DNA of 64,000 bases, from positions 256,106 to 320,105 of the forward strand of contig VTPC01008022.1 of NCBI GenBank assembly GCA_011009095.1. The letters run 5' to 3'. This DNA comes from Ignelater luminosus (lineage: Eukaryota > Arthropoda > Insecta > Coleoptera > Elateridae). Below, piece after piece: positions 35,288 to 45,380 of this stretch; within the stretch, counting starts at the first letter, position 1; the number at the start of each line of letters is the position of its first letter. Under the pieces are notes generated by a model, which saw only the letters and a program-made list of their open reading frames with translations, made no database searches and had not been told where the DNA came from. Both the position numbers and the translations under genes were made by a program.

Positions 35288-35860
35288 CATCATAGCCGGA
35301 TTCTGAGTAACAAATCTCTTTTTGTCCAAGAAAGCTGGACAGCATTACAATCCGTCGCAACTGTAAATTTCCATCCATACAAATAATGTATAGGCTTTTC
35401 TACAGCTACAATTACTAGAGTTTCTAGTTCGTGCCTAACAGTGATAATTTGCTTCACATTCGAAGCCTGTCGACTTCGTATAAAACTGTTTTCCAATTTC
35501 ATCTGCTTGTTTTTGTAACAAGATCGCTTCTAGCCCATCTTTGCTGGCGTCAGTATGCAATACGGTATCCAGCTTTGCATCAAAGAATACTAACTCTGCT
35601 ACTTTATTTAATAACGATTTTAAATGCTCAAGCGTATCTTGTTGCGTTTTACCTCATAACCATCTAGTTGATGATTTTGTTAGTAAGGTCATCGGTTTTG
35701 CATATCTAGCAAAGTCTTTAATAAGCTTACGGAAATAAAATGCTAATTCAAGAAATTTCCTTACGTCATGTGCATTTTGAAACTGACTTGACCTTATGTA
35801 AAATAGGCTTGAGTTCTCCACTGCCAATAACGAATCGTAGATATTCAACCTCAGGTTGAA
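35288..35860 (-). pseudogene. Ty3/gypsy-type retrotransposon fragment (RT end and RNase H)
   Basis: Minus-strand pieces in order: NAHDVRKFLELAFYFRKLIKDFARYAKPMTLL (35775-35680), the RT-to-RNase H connection typical of Ty3/gypsy; DASKDGLEAILLQKQAD (about 35555), the RNase H start; then RHELETLVIVAVEKPIHYLYG, FTVATDCNA and SWTKRDLL (35430-35300). At least two frame changes separate the blocks. No LTRs are seen beside it. Confidence 0.75.
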
Positions 35861-37254
35861 AAACTCAACACTTTCCCTTCTTCGGTGTCAGATCAGAATC
35901 CTATTGCACCAAGCTACTTTTACTTTTCATTTTGTAAGTCTTAGTAAACATTCCATGCAAAGGCAAGTTTGTAAAGTAAAAATGAGAAATACTTTGTAGA
36001 AGGTATATTTAATCTTCGAGTATGTCTGTCGGTTAAGTAATTGGTAATTAAAAACATTTCTAAGTGCAAAGTAAAAAGTGTCGGTGCAGAAAAGCCTTCA
36101 GCACAGTTTTAAGTCAGTCTTGGCTTTCTTTGATTCCTTTAGAGATTATTAATACATCAGCTAAATATGCGTGAATCTTTATGACCCTAGGATTTCATTT
36201 ATGGCCCCTTGCGATACCATCAGTGCCAAGGTTAAGGTGGAGGTCAAATCATAATTTGTCCTGCTCTTGTGAAGCAGTAGAGGCCACTATAAGCTTATGC
36301 CTTTGTGACCTGCTTGGGACTTGGCAATTTGGTAAGGTGAACCCTGCACGCGGCTAAGGGCTAGAATAAGATGGGTTTGATAGCAACTTTGCGACAAGAA
36401 TCCCTACAATATGTCAGGTCTGGTCGGTCTGAAGGTCACCAGTTTTCCTTCGACTTCACGCCGAATGCACCAACTCATACTATCACAATCCAATACGTGC
36501 AGTGGTTAGCCCAAATGGAACCCTTACATATTAGTAATGATCATATAGAGTTATAAACATAGTGTTCAAACGACGTTCCTTTTGTAATTACAAATGGTGA
36601 TAACCACGTAATTGTTTTTTGATCTGTCTAACAGAGTAGTTTCAAAACGAACTGTTTAAAACACAAAACTTTAATTACCGTTTATAAAAAATTCTAAATA
36701 ATAAGATCCTATCTGTACACGTTTAAAGGAGGCAAGGTCACGTGTGCAATTTGCAGGTAACACGAATTTAGTCAGTTAGAACTTTGGCACTTTGTTATTT
36801 TGGAAAAGCATAGAGTGACATTATCTTGAATATTAATGAAAATTACGCGTGGATACATCTTTTTCGTAAACTCAATGGACTTCTGGGTACATTTCAATTA
36901 AATGTAAGTTTCGTTTTAAGATATTATGTTAAAAATTAAAATGTACCCAACAAATCGTTTTATGTTTCTTTCGTTGTTGATGAAGTCATTTTTTTGCTGT
37001 GTGAATGTTTTATTTAGGCTTCATTTATGAAATTTGATATGTAATTTTATTGTCAAAACGTGCCTTATTTTAGTCTGAGACTGTTTATAGATCTTCTATA
37101 GTTCTTGCTTACATTCAAGTTCTGTCGTCAGAAAAAAATGCTTGCTGTGTGTCTGGCTAAAAGATCGCTTTAAACTAGAGGAATAGCGCTTGGTACCTTT
37201 CCATTTTCAATTTACTGTCTGTGTTTTATTAATAATTTTTGAGGAAACACTAAC
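35861..37254. other. Intergenic, nothing recognised
   Basis: No domain, repeat or RNA motif I can support. A 61-codon plus frame at 36371-36556 has no recognisable feature. Confidence 0.45.
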
Positions 37255-37480
37255 GGTGGCAAGATATCTTCATCTACTACAGAATGACAGTGATGACCTT
37301 CTGGATGAATTGCTGTTAGCCGTAGTTAATAACTGTTTGTTTCATCAGGATGGTGCCTCAGCACATAGTTCACGAACTGTACATCAATATCTTATCGAGC
37401 GTTTTGATTGGAAGTCATGGGTCTACTGAGTGGCCAATTCGGTCTCTTGACTTAACCCCTATGAAATTTTTCTTTTGGGA
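37255..37480 (+). pseudogene. Mariner-superfamily transposase fragment (catalytic core part)
   Basis: ARYLHLLQNDSDDLLDELLL, then FHQDGASAHSSRTVHQYLIERF (the QDGAPAH block with P to S), a frame change, and a damaged SLDLTPMKFFFWD block (37440-37479). It ends abruptly at about 37480, where minus-strand GNBP exon 8 homology starts. Same subfamily as 61283-61680. Confidence 0.75.
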
Positions 37481-38246
37481 TAAATAATTACGCTCAAAAT
37501 CACTCCAAGGTTATCGATCATGTCCAGAAGAGTATCCATCTGGAAAGTCAACTAAACCTCCGACTGCAGTGCCCAACAATAATACATACTGTAACAAATT
37601 ATTTTATTGAAAGAAGGGACAAAAGCTGTTTACTAGAAACAACTTCTCTGTCGTATGGAGCTTCTGGAGCAGTCGAAGCGAATTCCTGGAAACCTTGCGC
37701 TGTTGACACTTCGCCGTATAAAAATCCATCTATATAGAAAGACATTTTACCTAAAAATATCCAAGTTCAATTAACTGCCGTATTGAAAGACGTCTGGTGC
37801 AATTTCACCTGGTACCCATTATGGAAAGCAATAGAATCGACATGTTTCTTTAGTCTCCTACTGTGACCTGGTTTATCGTAAATAAGTACGGGTCCAACAT
37901 AAAGCACACGTGATCCAATATCTCCACCGCCATTAGTATACACCAATCTATCGTTTTCCCTGGCGTAAGCAATCACAACTTTCGGTAAACTGAAACCCGA
38001 GACTTTGTCTTTCATTTGTAATTCTATTACTGAAACAAAAATACAAATAGATAAGACAATTTTTGTTATTTACTCTGATTAAACACAAACTAGGAGAAAT
38101 CCAGTCTCCAGCAAGTAATTTTGCTTTGATTTCGCTTTTGCCGTATTTGAATGCTATTTTAGATGTTATTCTTGCAGATTTTACTGGTGACGAATAAAAT
38201 GCCCCTTTTGGTTTGTAATAGCAGGTTTCTTACCTATACCATTTGT
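37481..38246 (-). pseudogene. GNBP pseudogene, exons 5-8 only (duplicate of the gene at 45381)
   Basis: Minus-strand exons correspond one to one with the complete gene at 45381-55286: exon 5 (about 38246-38091, 5' end eroded), exon 6 (38029-37809), exon 7 (37750-37644) and exon 8 (37588 to about 37481). Introns are also similar, so this is a DNA-level duplicate and not a retrocopy. Exon 6 is 221 bp against 246, because of a 25-bp deletion after GGTACCCATT, which shifts the frame. Exon 8 has a TAA after SSGHDR and is then cut off by the transposase fragment at 37480. Exons 1-4 and the CBM39 domain are absent. The remaining sequence shows KVVIAYAREN, so RGN has become REN. Confidence 0.9.
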
Positions 38247-38940
38247 CTATAGTTTTTCGTATTGCTTAATATGTTCTACTACACATATGGTAACAGTTTA
38301 TGCTTTACAGTAAATTAAGTGATTGGAAGTAATTTGTATCTTTAGCTTGTTGTACAACCGCCTTAGCGCAGTAGGGTTTATTTTAAAAACCTATTGGTTT
38401 CACTAGAGTTGTACACTACTGTTACGTATTTTAAAAAGTGAATTCTAGTTAATTTATAAGAATCATTCTAAACGTTATTTAACAGAAGAAATTTCATACA
38501 AAAAATAGTTTGACGTGCAGTGTTCAAAGAAAAAGTCGGAAAAACTTATGAAGAAAATCGCAGTTGAGAAGTTGAGGTAAATAAATCTATACTCATTTTT
38601 ATATTATCCAAGACTGTATGGCGGTGTAACGCTTGAGAAAAACAGCTTCTTTTACATTAAAAAACGATTACAGAAATGCGTTTTCAGAATCAGGAGTAAC
38701 AATAGTATTTTCTAGTTAGACGTCTAGTTTATTATTATTTTACAAAAGCAATCGAAAATGTGAAATTTTTATTTGTGTAAGGAAACTAGAAGCTGCTACT
38801 TCTATTACAAATTTCGCTCAAGTTTTCACACCACAATCGGAACTAGATGGATTACCCGTATTGACAGTAAAAAAAGAAGTCGAAGCAGAAGTTTCACCTG
38901 CGCCCGAAATTAGTGGCCGACGAATAGCGACATAAATGTT
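38247..38940. other. Intergenic, nothing recognised
   Basis: AT-rich. A short plus-strand frame at about 38786-38935 (ITNFAQVFTPQSELDGLP) precedes the Mutator-like fragment and may belong to it, but I cannot confirm this. Confidence 0.35.
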
Positions 38941-39545
38941 TTGTTTTCGACTCTAAAGTCTTTAAATCATTCTGGATTTGGCTGTAGCTTTTTTGACACA
39001 GACATTACTTTTGAAAAACGACTTGGTTTAAGAGTATTTTCAGCACCAAGTGTAGGGTTTGTAATAAACAAAATACTTTTGCCACCGAAGGAGACTATGG
39101 TGTCGATACTAATCATGCTGCAGTATGTGGCATATAGCTATCGGAGCTGGTTACACATAGCTAAAAGAGTTATGCTCTTAATTGGATGTAGCAAGTATAT
39201 CTTTTAATACATGTTCTTTAAAAGAAAATATTGCACCAGAAGCGATTAAAGAAAGTGCTTCAGAAGAAATAAAACTTGCCGGACAGGAAAAGAAGGAGTA
39301 GGAGACGTCGACACCGGTGGGATTCCAGTAATCAATGTCATTGTTGATGGAGCATAGAGTAAACGCTCCTATAAAACTAACTATAAGAGCAGGCACGAAG
39401 AAAATCTTGTTCCTAGGGGTTAAAAATAAGTATTGTTCGATGTGTCAAAGATATAAATCCTTAGGAAAACCTATTCCCGAACATAAGTGCTTTAAGAACT
39501 AGAACAGCACATCTACTTCAATGCAATTCTCTATAATTTCTCATT
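38941..39545 (+). pseudogene. Mutator-like transposase-domain fragment
   Basis: Disrupted plus-strand frames read SLNHSGFGCSFFDTDITFEK (38961 on), KRLGLRVFS, later SISFNTCSLKENIAPEAIK (about 39193-39250), then TKKILFLGVKNKYCSMCQRY and GKPIPEHKCFKN (39375-39500) and STSTSMQ. The LFLGVKNKYCSMC and EHKCFKN blocks are those I associate with the insect Mutator-like transposase domain family. Several stops and shifts are present; the copy is inactive and partial. Confidence 0.6.
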
Positions 39546-42418
39546 TCCATAATTTTTTGGGCAATTTCGATTTTGCTGTATGACCAGAAACCACAGCAAT
39601 ATTTATGTAACTATAGTATATTCTATATAAAAATCACACAGTGAAGTGAATCTTTTAAAGAAAGCTAGCAGAACCGCGTCGTGTGGATGTACAGATTGTG
39701 CCCCGCACAAAAGCGTCTGATCAGGTAAGGGACCATTCCAAGATGATAAATAATAATAAATTTTTATACAATGCACTTATTCTGAAGTAAAACTTTACTA
39801 CATATATTGAACAACTTATAAACAAGCAGTAAAGCGGTAAAAATCAATATTTTTTTATTTAAAGGCAGGTATGAAAAAAATAATAGTGAATAATATCCCG
39901 TTATTTTAAAGTTTGCCTGATTCACCTGTCAATGTGAAAGAAGTTGCAAACAAAATTTATGACTTCCTTCTTAGACGCTGTTAAAGTTCAATTTTTGAAT
40001 ATAGACCCGTTTAGGATTAAGTGCTTTAGTGTACAGTTCTAGTTAAGAAATGACCGTTATCCGTAGCAGAAGTAAGGGACTCTGCACACTGCATCATGGT
40101 CGTCCAGAAAGCTCAAATTAGAATCCGAAAATGAAATATGTTTTATTAGTAATGTAGCATTATTAAAAGAGTTATTGTCTTTTCCGATAGTTTATCATTC
40201 TTTTTTAACACGTATGACGCAGAATCATAAGTTAGAAAAGTAAATTTTAGAGAAATTAAATTATTTGTATATTAAAGGATTTGAACCGTGGTGAGTTAAC
40301 ACTTGGCAGGCAGGTAGCCGTTTTATAATACTTTTACCTGCATCGTTTATCTTTCTAAACATAAATGAATAGGAAAAGGATGCATACAGCAATACAACTA
40401 ACGAGTATACGCTTATGGATGGCATAATATAGAAAGCATGGGCTAAAGGGAAATAGAAGATTTAAAGTTCTGGTGGACTTGTGCAGTCAGGATAATCCGA
40501 AACGGGTCTAAATTTAAAAATTGAACAATTTCGTGTTTACTTTACAAATGAGAAAGAGAGGTACGTGATCCTTTCTAAGAATGTAATAAAAGTATTTAGC
40601 CCGTCTGCATCTAAACAGAAAATTCTTCAAAGAACACCACTGATTTGGTTCTCGGCTTTCGTTCAAGTAAATTCATTCCACAGTGTTCTGCAGTTTTTGT
40701 GCAAATTTGTCTCGTTCAGTGTCGCTTACTTTAAAGGTAAGTTTAAATTAGTAATATGTAGTATTTGTATTTTTAAGGATAACAATTTACTGTACGCGAA
40801 ATGTCTACAAGAATAAAGTAAAAACCTTGCAGTACTTTATCAACTAGACAAAAGTACCGTAGATTAGGGCAGTACGAAAATATTATGAAAGCGAAACATA
40901 AATTACAATTATTTAATAATAAAAATGACAACCATAATAAAATCTTTGATAAAATTGAAAACAATACTATGAAAGAAACTTTGATCAGTTATAATAGCAT
41001 CAATGAGAATAATTGCAACACAAGTAGTTTTAGCGATACTAACATTTTAAATTCTAATATTACGATTAATCAATCAATCAAAGATCAGAGGTAGAGCAAA
41101 TGCTACCAATAGATACAAAAGAAAGTTTTTAAGAATTAGAAAATTTTCTTCAAAATAAAGAACATGCGGATTTGTTTGTTACACATAATTATTTTTGTTT
41201 ATTCCTTCTCTTTTTATGTAAGATCAGTGGAGTTGGCTATAAAGGCAAGGCTCCAGAATTTAAAAAAATGTTCTGACCAACGAATTTGCTGTTATTCGTG
41301 GTTATTCGTGATTGCGTCAACGTGAGAATCTCCGAATGGCTGGAACCAAGACGATGAATATCGGACAAAGGTATTCTTTTTATCGAAATATTTATAGCTC
41401 GCATATATAAATTGTTTTGTTTTTCAGAAATTGAGCAATGTTGTTTCGAAGGACTACGCCATGCTGCACGGAGATTAAAAAGGGACGAGAAGACAAAAAC
41501 GAATTAATGTGTTTTGGAATTGTTTTGTATTTTTTCTTTTTTAAGAAAAATTAATAAAATTGTTATTCCAAGTAATACTTTTAATACATTTTCCTTCAAA
41601 AATAAAGTGTTGTGTAATATCATAAATTAGTTATATTAGTAGGCTATTCGTTTTCCAATTTATGTCTTTGATCTTTTCTTAACTTGAATTCCAAATTTTT
41701 ACTTTTGTTTAAAAACGGAATGGTAGTATTCCTAAACTACAAGTCTATTTGATAACAAATTTAAATGATTTAAGAGATTTTGAAATTTTTGCACTATCTA
41801 GATTAGGGCCTAGCCTTTCCACCTTTTTATAAATTTATCTGTCGGAAAACTTAAGACATTTCTTACTTTGGCGAGGTCAATATGTTGCATTAACTTTTGT
41901 CCAAGCTTTTGGCTAATTTATTTTGGTCTTACTGCAACCTTTATAGACTAGAATAAATTGGTCGGAAGCTTGGAAAAATGTTTTGGGTTATGTGGACGAT
42001 AAATTTACAAGGAGGTAGAAAGACCGGACCTTAATTAATTAATAGGACATACTCTTTGATACATATTAACAATGTTACAATGTAAACGTAACGAATACGT
42101 AATTTAGCATGTGACATAGTCTTTTAAAATTAAACGAAACAGGTACATCGAAACGTAGACATTAGAGTGATGTATTCACGTAAAATTATAACGATGTACC
42201 AACAAGTACATACCTAGTCTGAAGCACGATGGATGTCGTCGGCATGTAACAATCGATACGTAATCGCGATGTACTACAACTTGTACTGTGTTTCTGACAT
42301 TACGCGTTATACATAACGCACATGTGCGTAGTGTGCTATGTAACATTAAACAAGTTCGTACACAGATGAAGTCGCACTGATATCGCTACGATATAACTGT
42401 GTTTGCTGGGTTTGTCTG
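39546..42418. other. Intergenic, nothing recognised
   Basis: Mostly AT-rich with no supported gene. Frames at 40565-40816 and 40885-41094 are low-complexity (Asn/Lys/Ile-rich). An isolated GGTTCAAATCC on the minus strand near 40271-40281 looks like a Pol III B box without a convincing A box. 42080-42400 is rich in ACGTA/TACGT-like words with no clear period. Confidence 0.4.
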
Positions 42419-42419
42419 C

Positions 42420-42500
42420 CTCCATCATCGGGATTTGAATCTGAGTTGTTGTAGCCACCTGGTTTGTAAGTTGTCCTTCTGACCAACTGCGCTAACAAGC
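42420..42500 (-). repeat. tRNA-derived sequence (A and B boxes), SINE or tRNA pseudogene
   Basis: The minus strand reads GTTAGCGCAGTTGGTCAGA (A-box/D-arm-like, 42496-42478) and GATTCAAATCC (B-box-like, 42441-42431). The anticodon-loop candidate lacks the invariant T33 and the variable region is odd, so it is not a functional tRNA. Confidence 0.5.
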
Positions 42501-43273
42501 TGTAGACGCTATTGTGAATACGCATTGAATATATTTATTTTATATCGTCACTAAAACTTTGAAACAGGTTGTTGAAATGATTATGCACAATTTCTCACAG
42601 CCATTGTTAACAATTTCTTTTGTACATACTTTAAGGCAGTTTTTGCGACAACCACAAAATTTTTGTTTTTATATTCTTAACTATTTCTTGTGAATAATGC
42701 TTTGCAATAATAATTGATTTTATTTTACATTATTATCTAAGAATTTAGTTATTGGATTTTGTTGTCGCCCAGGGCTAAATTTGTGCTAGAAAACTTACCG
42801 TTGGTGGTAGCAGCAAATAAATAGTCAAAAAATAGGAATGTTATCATAAAATGTTGTTTTATTGTAATATGACGTGCTTGGGTCTGAAAGTAGGCTTTAA
42901 ATGCTAATATTACTTTATGGGGACCAAAAGACAGCGCAGTTGCCGCAATGAACCTTTTTGGTTTCTTTAGTTAGTAAAATTTCTGTAAATTCACGGTTAT
43001 ATAGCTAATAAATATCATACAAACGGTTACATCCGGTGTCATAGGAACTAGATTGTAACTATATAGTAAATTAATCCAAATATGTTTTGAAATAGTTAAT
43101 GGAAAGTAATCTAACAGTATGGATGTATAATTATAGTTAACAAAACGTTATATTATTGTAAAAGGTAGTAAACTTTTGCTGTCTGGGTATATTACCTACA
43201 AGCTGCCACTTAACTTTGGTATTTAAATTTCAGGAATCGGGGAAACTTGATAGTTTAACAATATAAGTTATGG
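42501..43273. other. Intergenic, nothing recognised
   Basis: AT-rich, no gene or repeat structure that I can support. Confidence 0.4.
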
Positions 43274-44183
43274 CTAGGGCCGTACATAATAATCGATTAT
43301 CCGATTATTCGATTTGTCATTTACCCGATTTCTGGATTATTCAAATAACAGATTGAATGGATTATTAGAAATCAAGTCGTCTGCGTCTGTTAGTCGGCCA
43401 TTATGTGCCCTAAATAAATAATTGAAAAATTGAGCAATTAGCGACGGAACCGACTAATCAATTGGTGATTTTAGTTTCCCTAATTGTTTAGTTGTTATTT
43501 AGTCTCACCCAGGGCGTCTCAATTTATCACAATTTTTTCTTATACCTTCAGTTGCAGAATAGAATTGATAGATTGAGACTTTTGGGCATGTTGCACTGAT
43601 CCGAAGCAGACGATTGTTGTACTGCACCGAACCGAACTCTATTTCGTTTACCGCATCGGAGGATTATTAATATTTTCATACGGAACCGAAGAGAAGGAGT
43701 CTCGTACTGCACCATAGCAAGGGTTTCTTGATCAGGTCTTTGCGTAGTCCGGCCCAAAGCTCGGATTAGGGTCAGGTCGGGACTGTCAGACTTTTCGGAT
43801 CTCTTGGGCCTGTCACTTTTCGGACCGCGTTTTGGTCTGAAGATTTTGGGCCGTGCTTTAACGTTGAGCTGCTCACATCATTGATTATGCAAATTGATTT
43901 TCTTTTTGATGGCACGTTAGTGATTGCTATTTGGTTTCATGAAGCTTTTAACAGCTGACTATTTGATAAGTTAACTATCTGCCTAATCAATTAGGCACTG
44001 ATTTAACTATTAATCGATTATTATTTTATCATTTTGTGTAATCGATTAATCTATTATCCAACTTTTCAATTAATCGATTATCCGATCAATCGATTCTTCT
44101 ATTATTATAATTATTCGATTATTCCGATTGCTCGATTATTTCGATTGATCGATTATTTTGATTATTCGATTAGTACAGTCTAG
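43274..44183. mobile_element. Candidate non-autonomous element with ATTATTCGATT-rich ends
   Basis: Begins CTAGGGCCGTACATAATAAT and ends GATTAGTACAGTCTAG, an imperfect inverted pair (CTAG...GTAC). Both subterminal zones are packed with ATCGATTA / ATTATTCGATT words (43290-43370 and 44005-44172), like transposase-binding subterminal repeats. It contains a copy of the 9-bp minisatellite near 43760-43860. No transposase frame and no clear target duplication. Confidence 0.45.
43760..43862 (-). repeat. 9-bp minisatellite, locus 6 (inverted orientation)
   Basis: CTTTTCGGATCTCTTGGGCC and CTTTTCGGACCGCGTTTTGG are reverse complements of the CCGAAAAG-type 9-mers. The left flank (ACTGCACCATAGCAAGG ... 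CTCGGATTAGGGTC) is also found at locus 7 (about 61850-61910), so the array belongs to a longer repeat. Confidence 0.6.
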
Positions 44184-44417
44184 TTTGTAACAATATGAGA
44201 TGTTATCAATTGTTCCAGAGTAGATATTCAGTTGTTTTTATTTGTTCCCAGCTTTAAAATAAAATCATAGTTTTTTGTCGTAACCTCTTACGAGGGGACT
44301 ACGCATCAACTGGAACACCAAATTCAATTAAATTTTATGTGTAGGTAGTACGCCACTGTTCATGTGTATTATTCATTAGGACGCACCTCTCAAAAATAAC
44401 AAAAATTCCGCAAAAAA

Positions 44418-44573
44418 GAGTTTCAGTGTAATATAAACACATATATGCCCGCCATGAGGGCGCTCAACCATGAGATCGTGGTAATGGAGTGGTAGAGCGT
44501 CGACCTGCCACGCGGATGGACCAGGTCATGATTGATTACCCTCATGGTGTGTATTTATATTGCACCGAAACCT
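44418..44573. mobile_element. Small inverted-repeat element enclosing a tRNA-Gly(GCC)-like core
   Basis: The left arm GAGTTTCAGTGTAATATAAA and the right arm (reverse complement AAGGTTTCGGTGCAATATAA) continue inwards to CCATGAGGG on both sides. Between them lies a tRNA-like segment: CCATGAG/CTCATGG can pair as a 7-bp acceptor stem, GGTAGAGCG resembles the tRNA-Gly D-arm, and CCTGCCACGCGG matches the GCC anticodon region. The anticodon stem is mispaired and the T-arm has extra bases, so it is not a working tRNA. Best called a MITE or SINE built around a tRNA. Confidence 0.55.
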
Positions 44574-45380
44574 TTTAAAAGGTAAGTATATCTAACCTAG
44601 TATTGTTGGAAAGGAAATTAAGAGCACTTTCTATTTAACATATGTCATGATCTCGTAAGACTTGCATTAAAAAAAATATAATTTAGGGCTACATCGCTAA
44701 TATTAAAAAGTATAATCGAAAATCTGATATTTATTAGTAATTTACATAAAAAAAGTACCTCAAAAATGTCAGAGTTTTTGACATATTTCTTCAAATAAAA
44801 GAGTTACAAGGATATAAAAAAATAAAGAAACTCTGTTATTAATTGTCTGAAAATCCCGAAAAAACACTAATAATTGAGACGGAAATGCTGAAAATCTATT
44901 TCAAACACTCACAACACTAAATAAACATTATTAGTTTCAAATGAACACTTAGGGCTTTCACTGTATTAATCAGTACGTTAATTACAACAATCTTGATGAA
45001 GAAATTATTCATTACTAAGTTTTTCCACTTTTCCTAAAAAGTCAATATCAAAGTAGTCGAGATGGATTTAAACTTTCCTAACGTAGAAATTTTTCTCCAT
45101 TGACAAAAATGCCGTATTCTTTGTATCTAATTTTGCCTGGATTAAATTTAAAAGAATTTCGATAGTTTTCTTTTCTTAATATCGTTTTAATAAAACAGAA
45201 ACGTCGCTAAATCAATGGTATAAAAATTATATTTAGTCATTACACGGAATTGTACATGGTTCACTTGTTTCAGTTTTTAAACTGGCACTTTGCTTTGGTA
45301 AAGTCTTTTCGGGTGTCACATTTTAAAAACGAAATTGTTGCATCACAAATAAATTATAACTTTAGAACTAACAAATATCA
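44574..45380. other. 3' flank of GNBP copy 5, no gene
   Basis: AT-rich, no coding signal or recognised repeat. Confidence 0.4.

Noticed and set aside
40260..40320. tRNA-like or mitochondrial-derived sequence on the minus strand (GGTTCAAATCC)
   Set aside because: Only one box matches and the arms do not fold convincingly.
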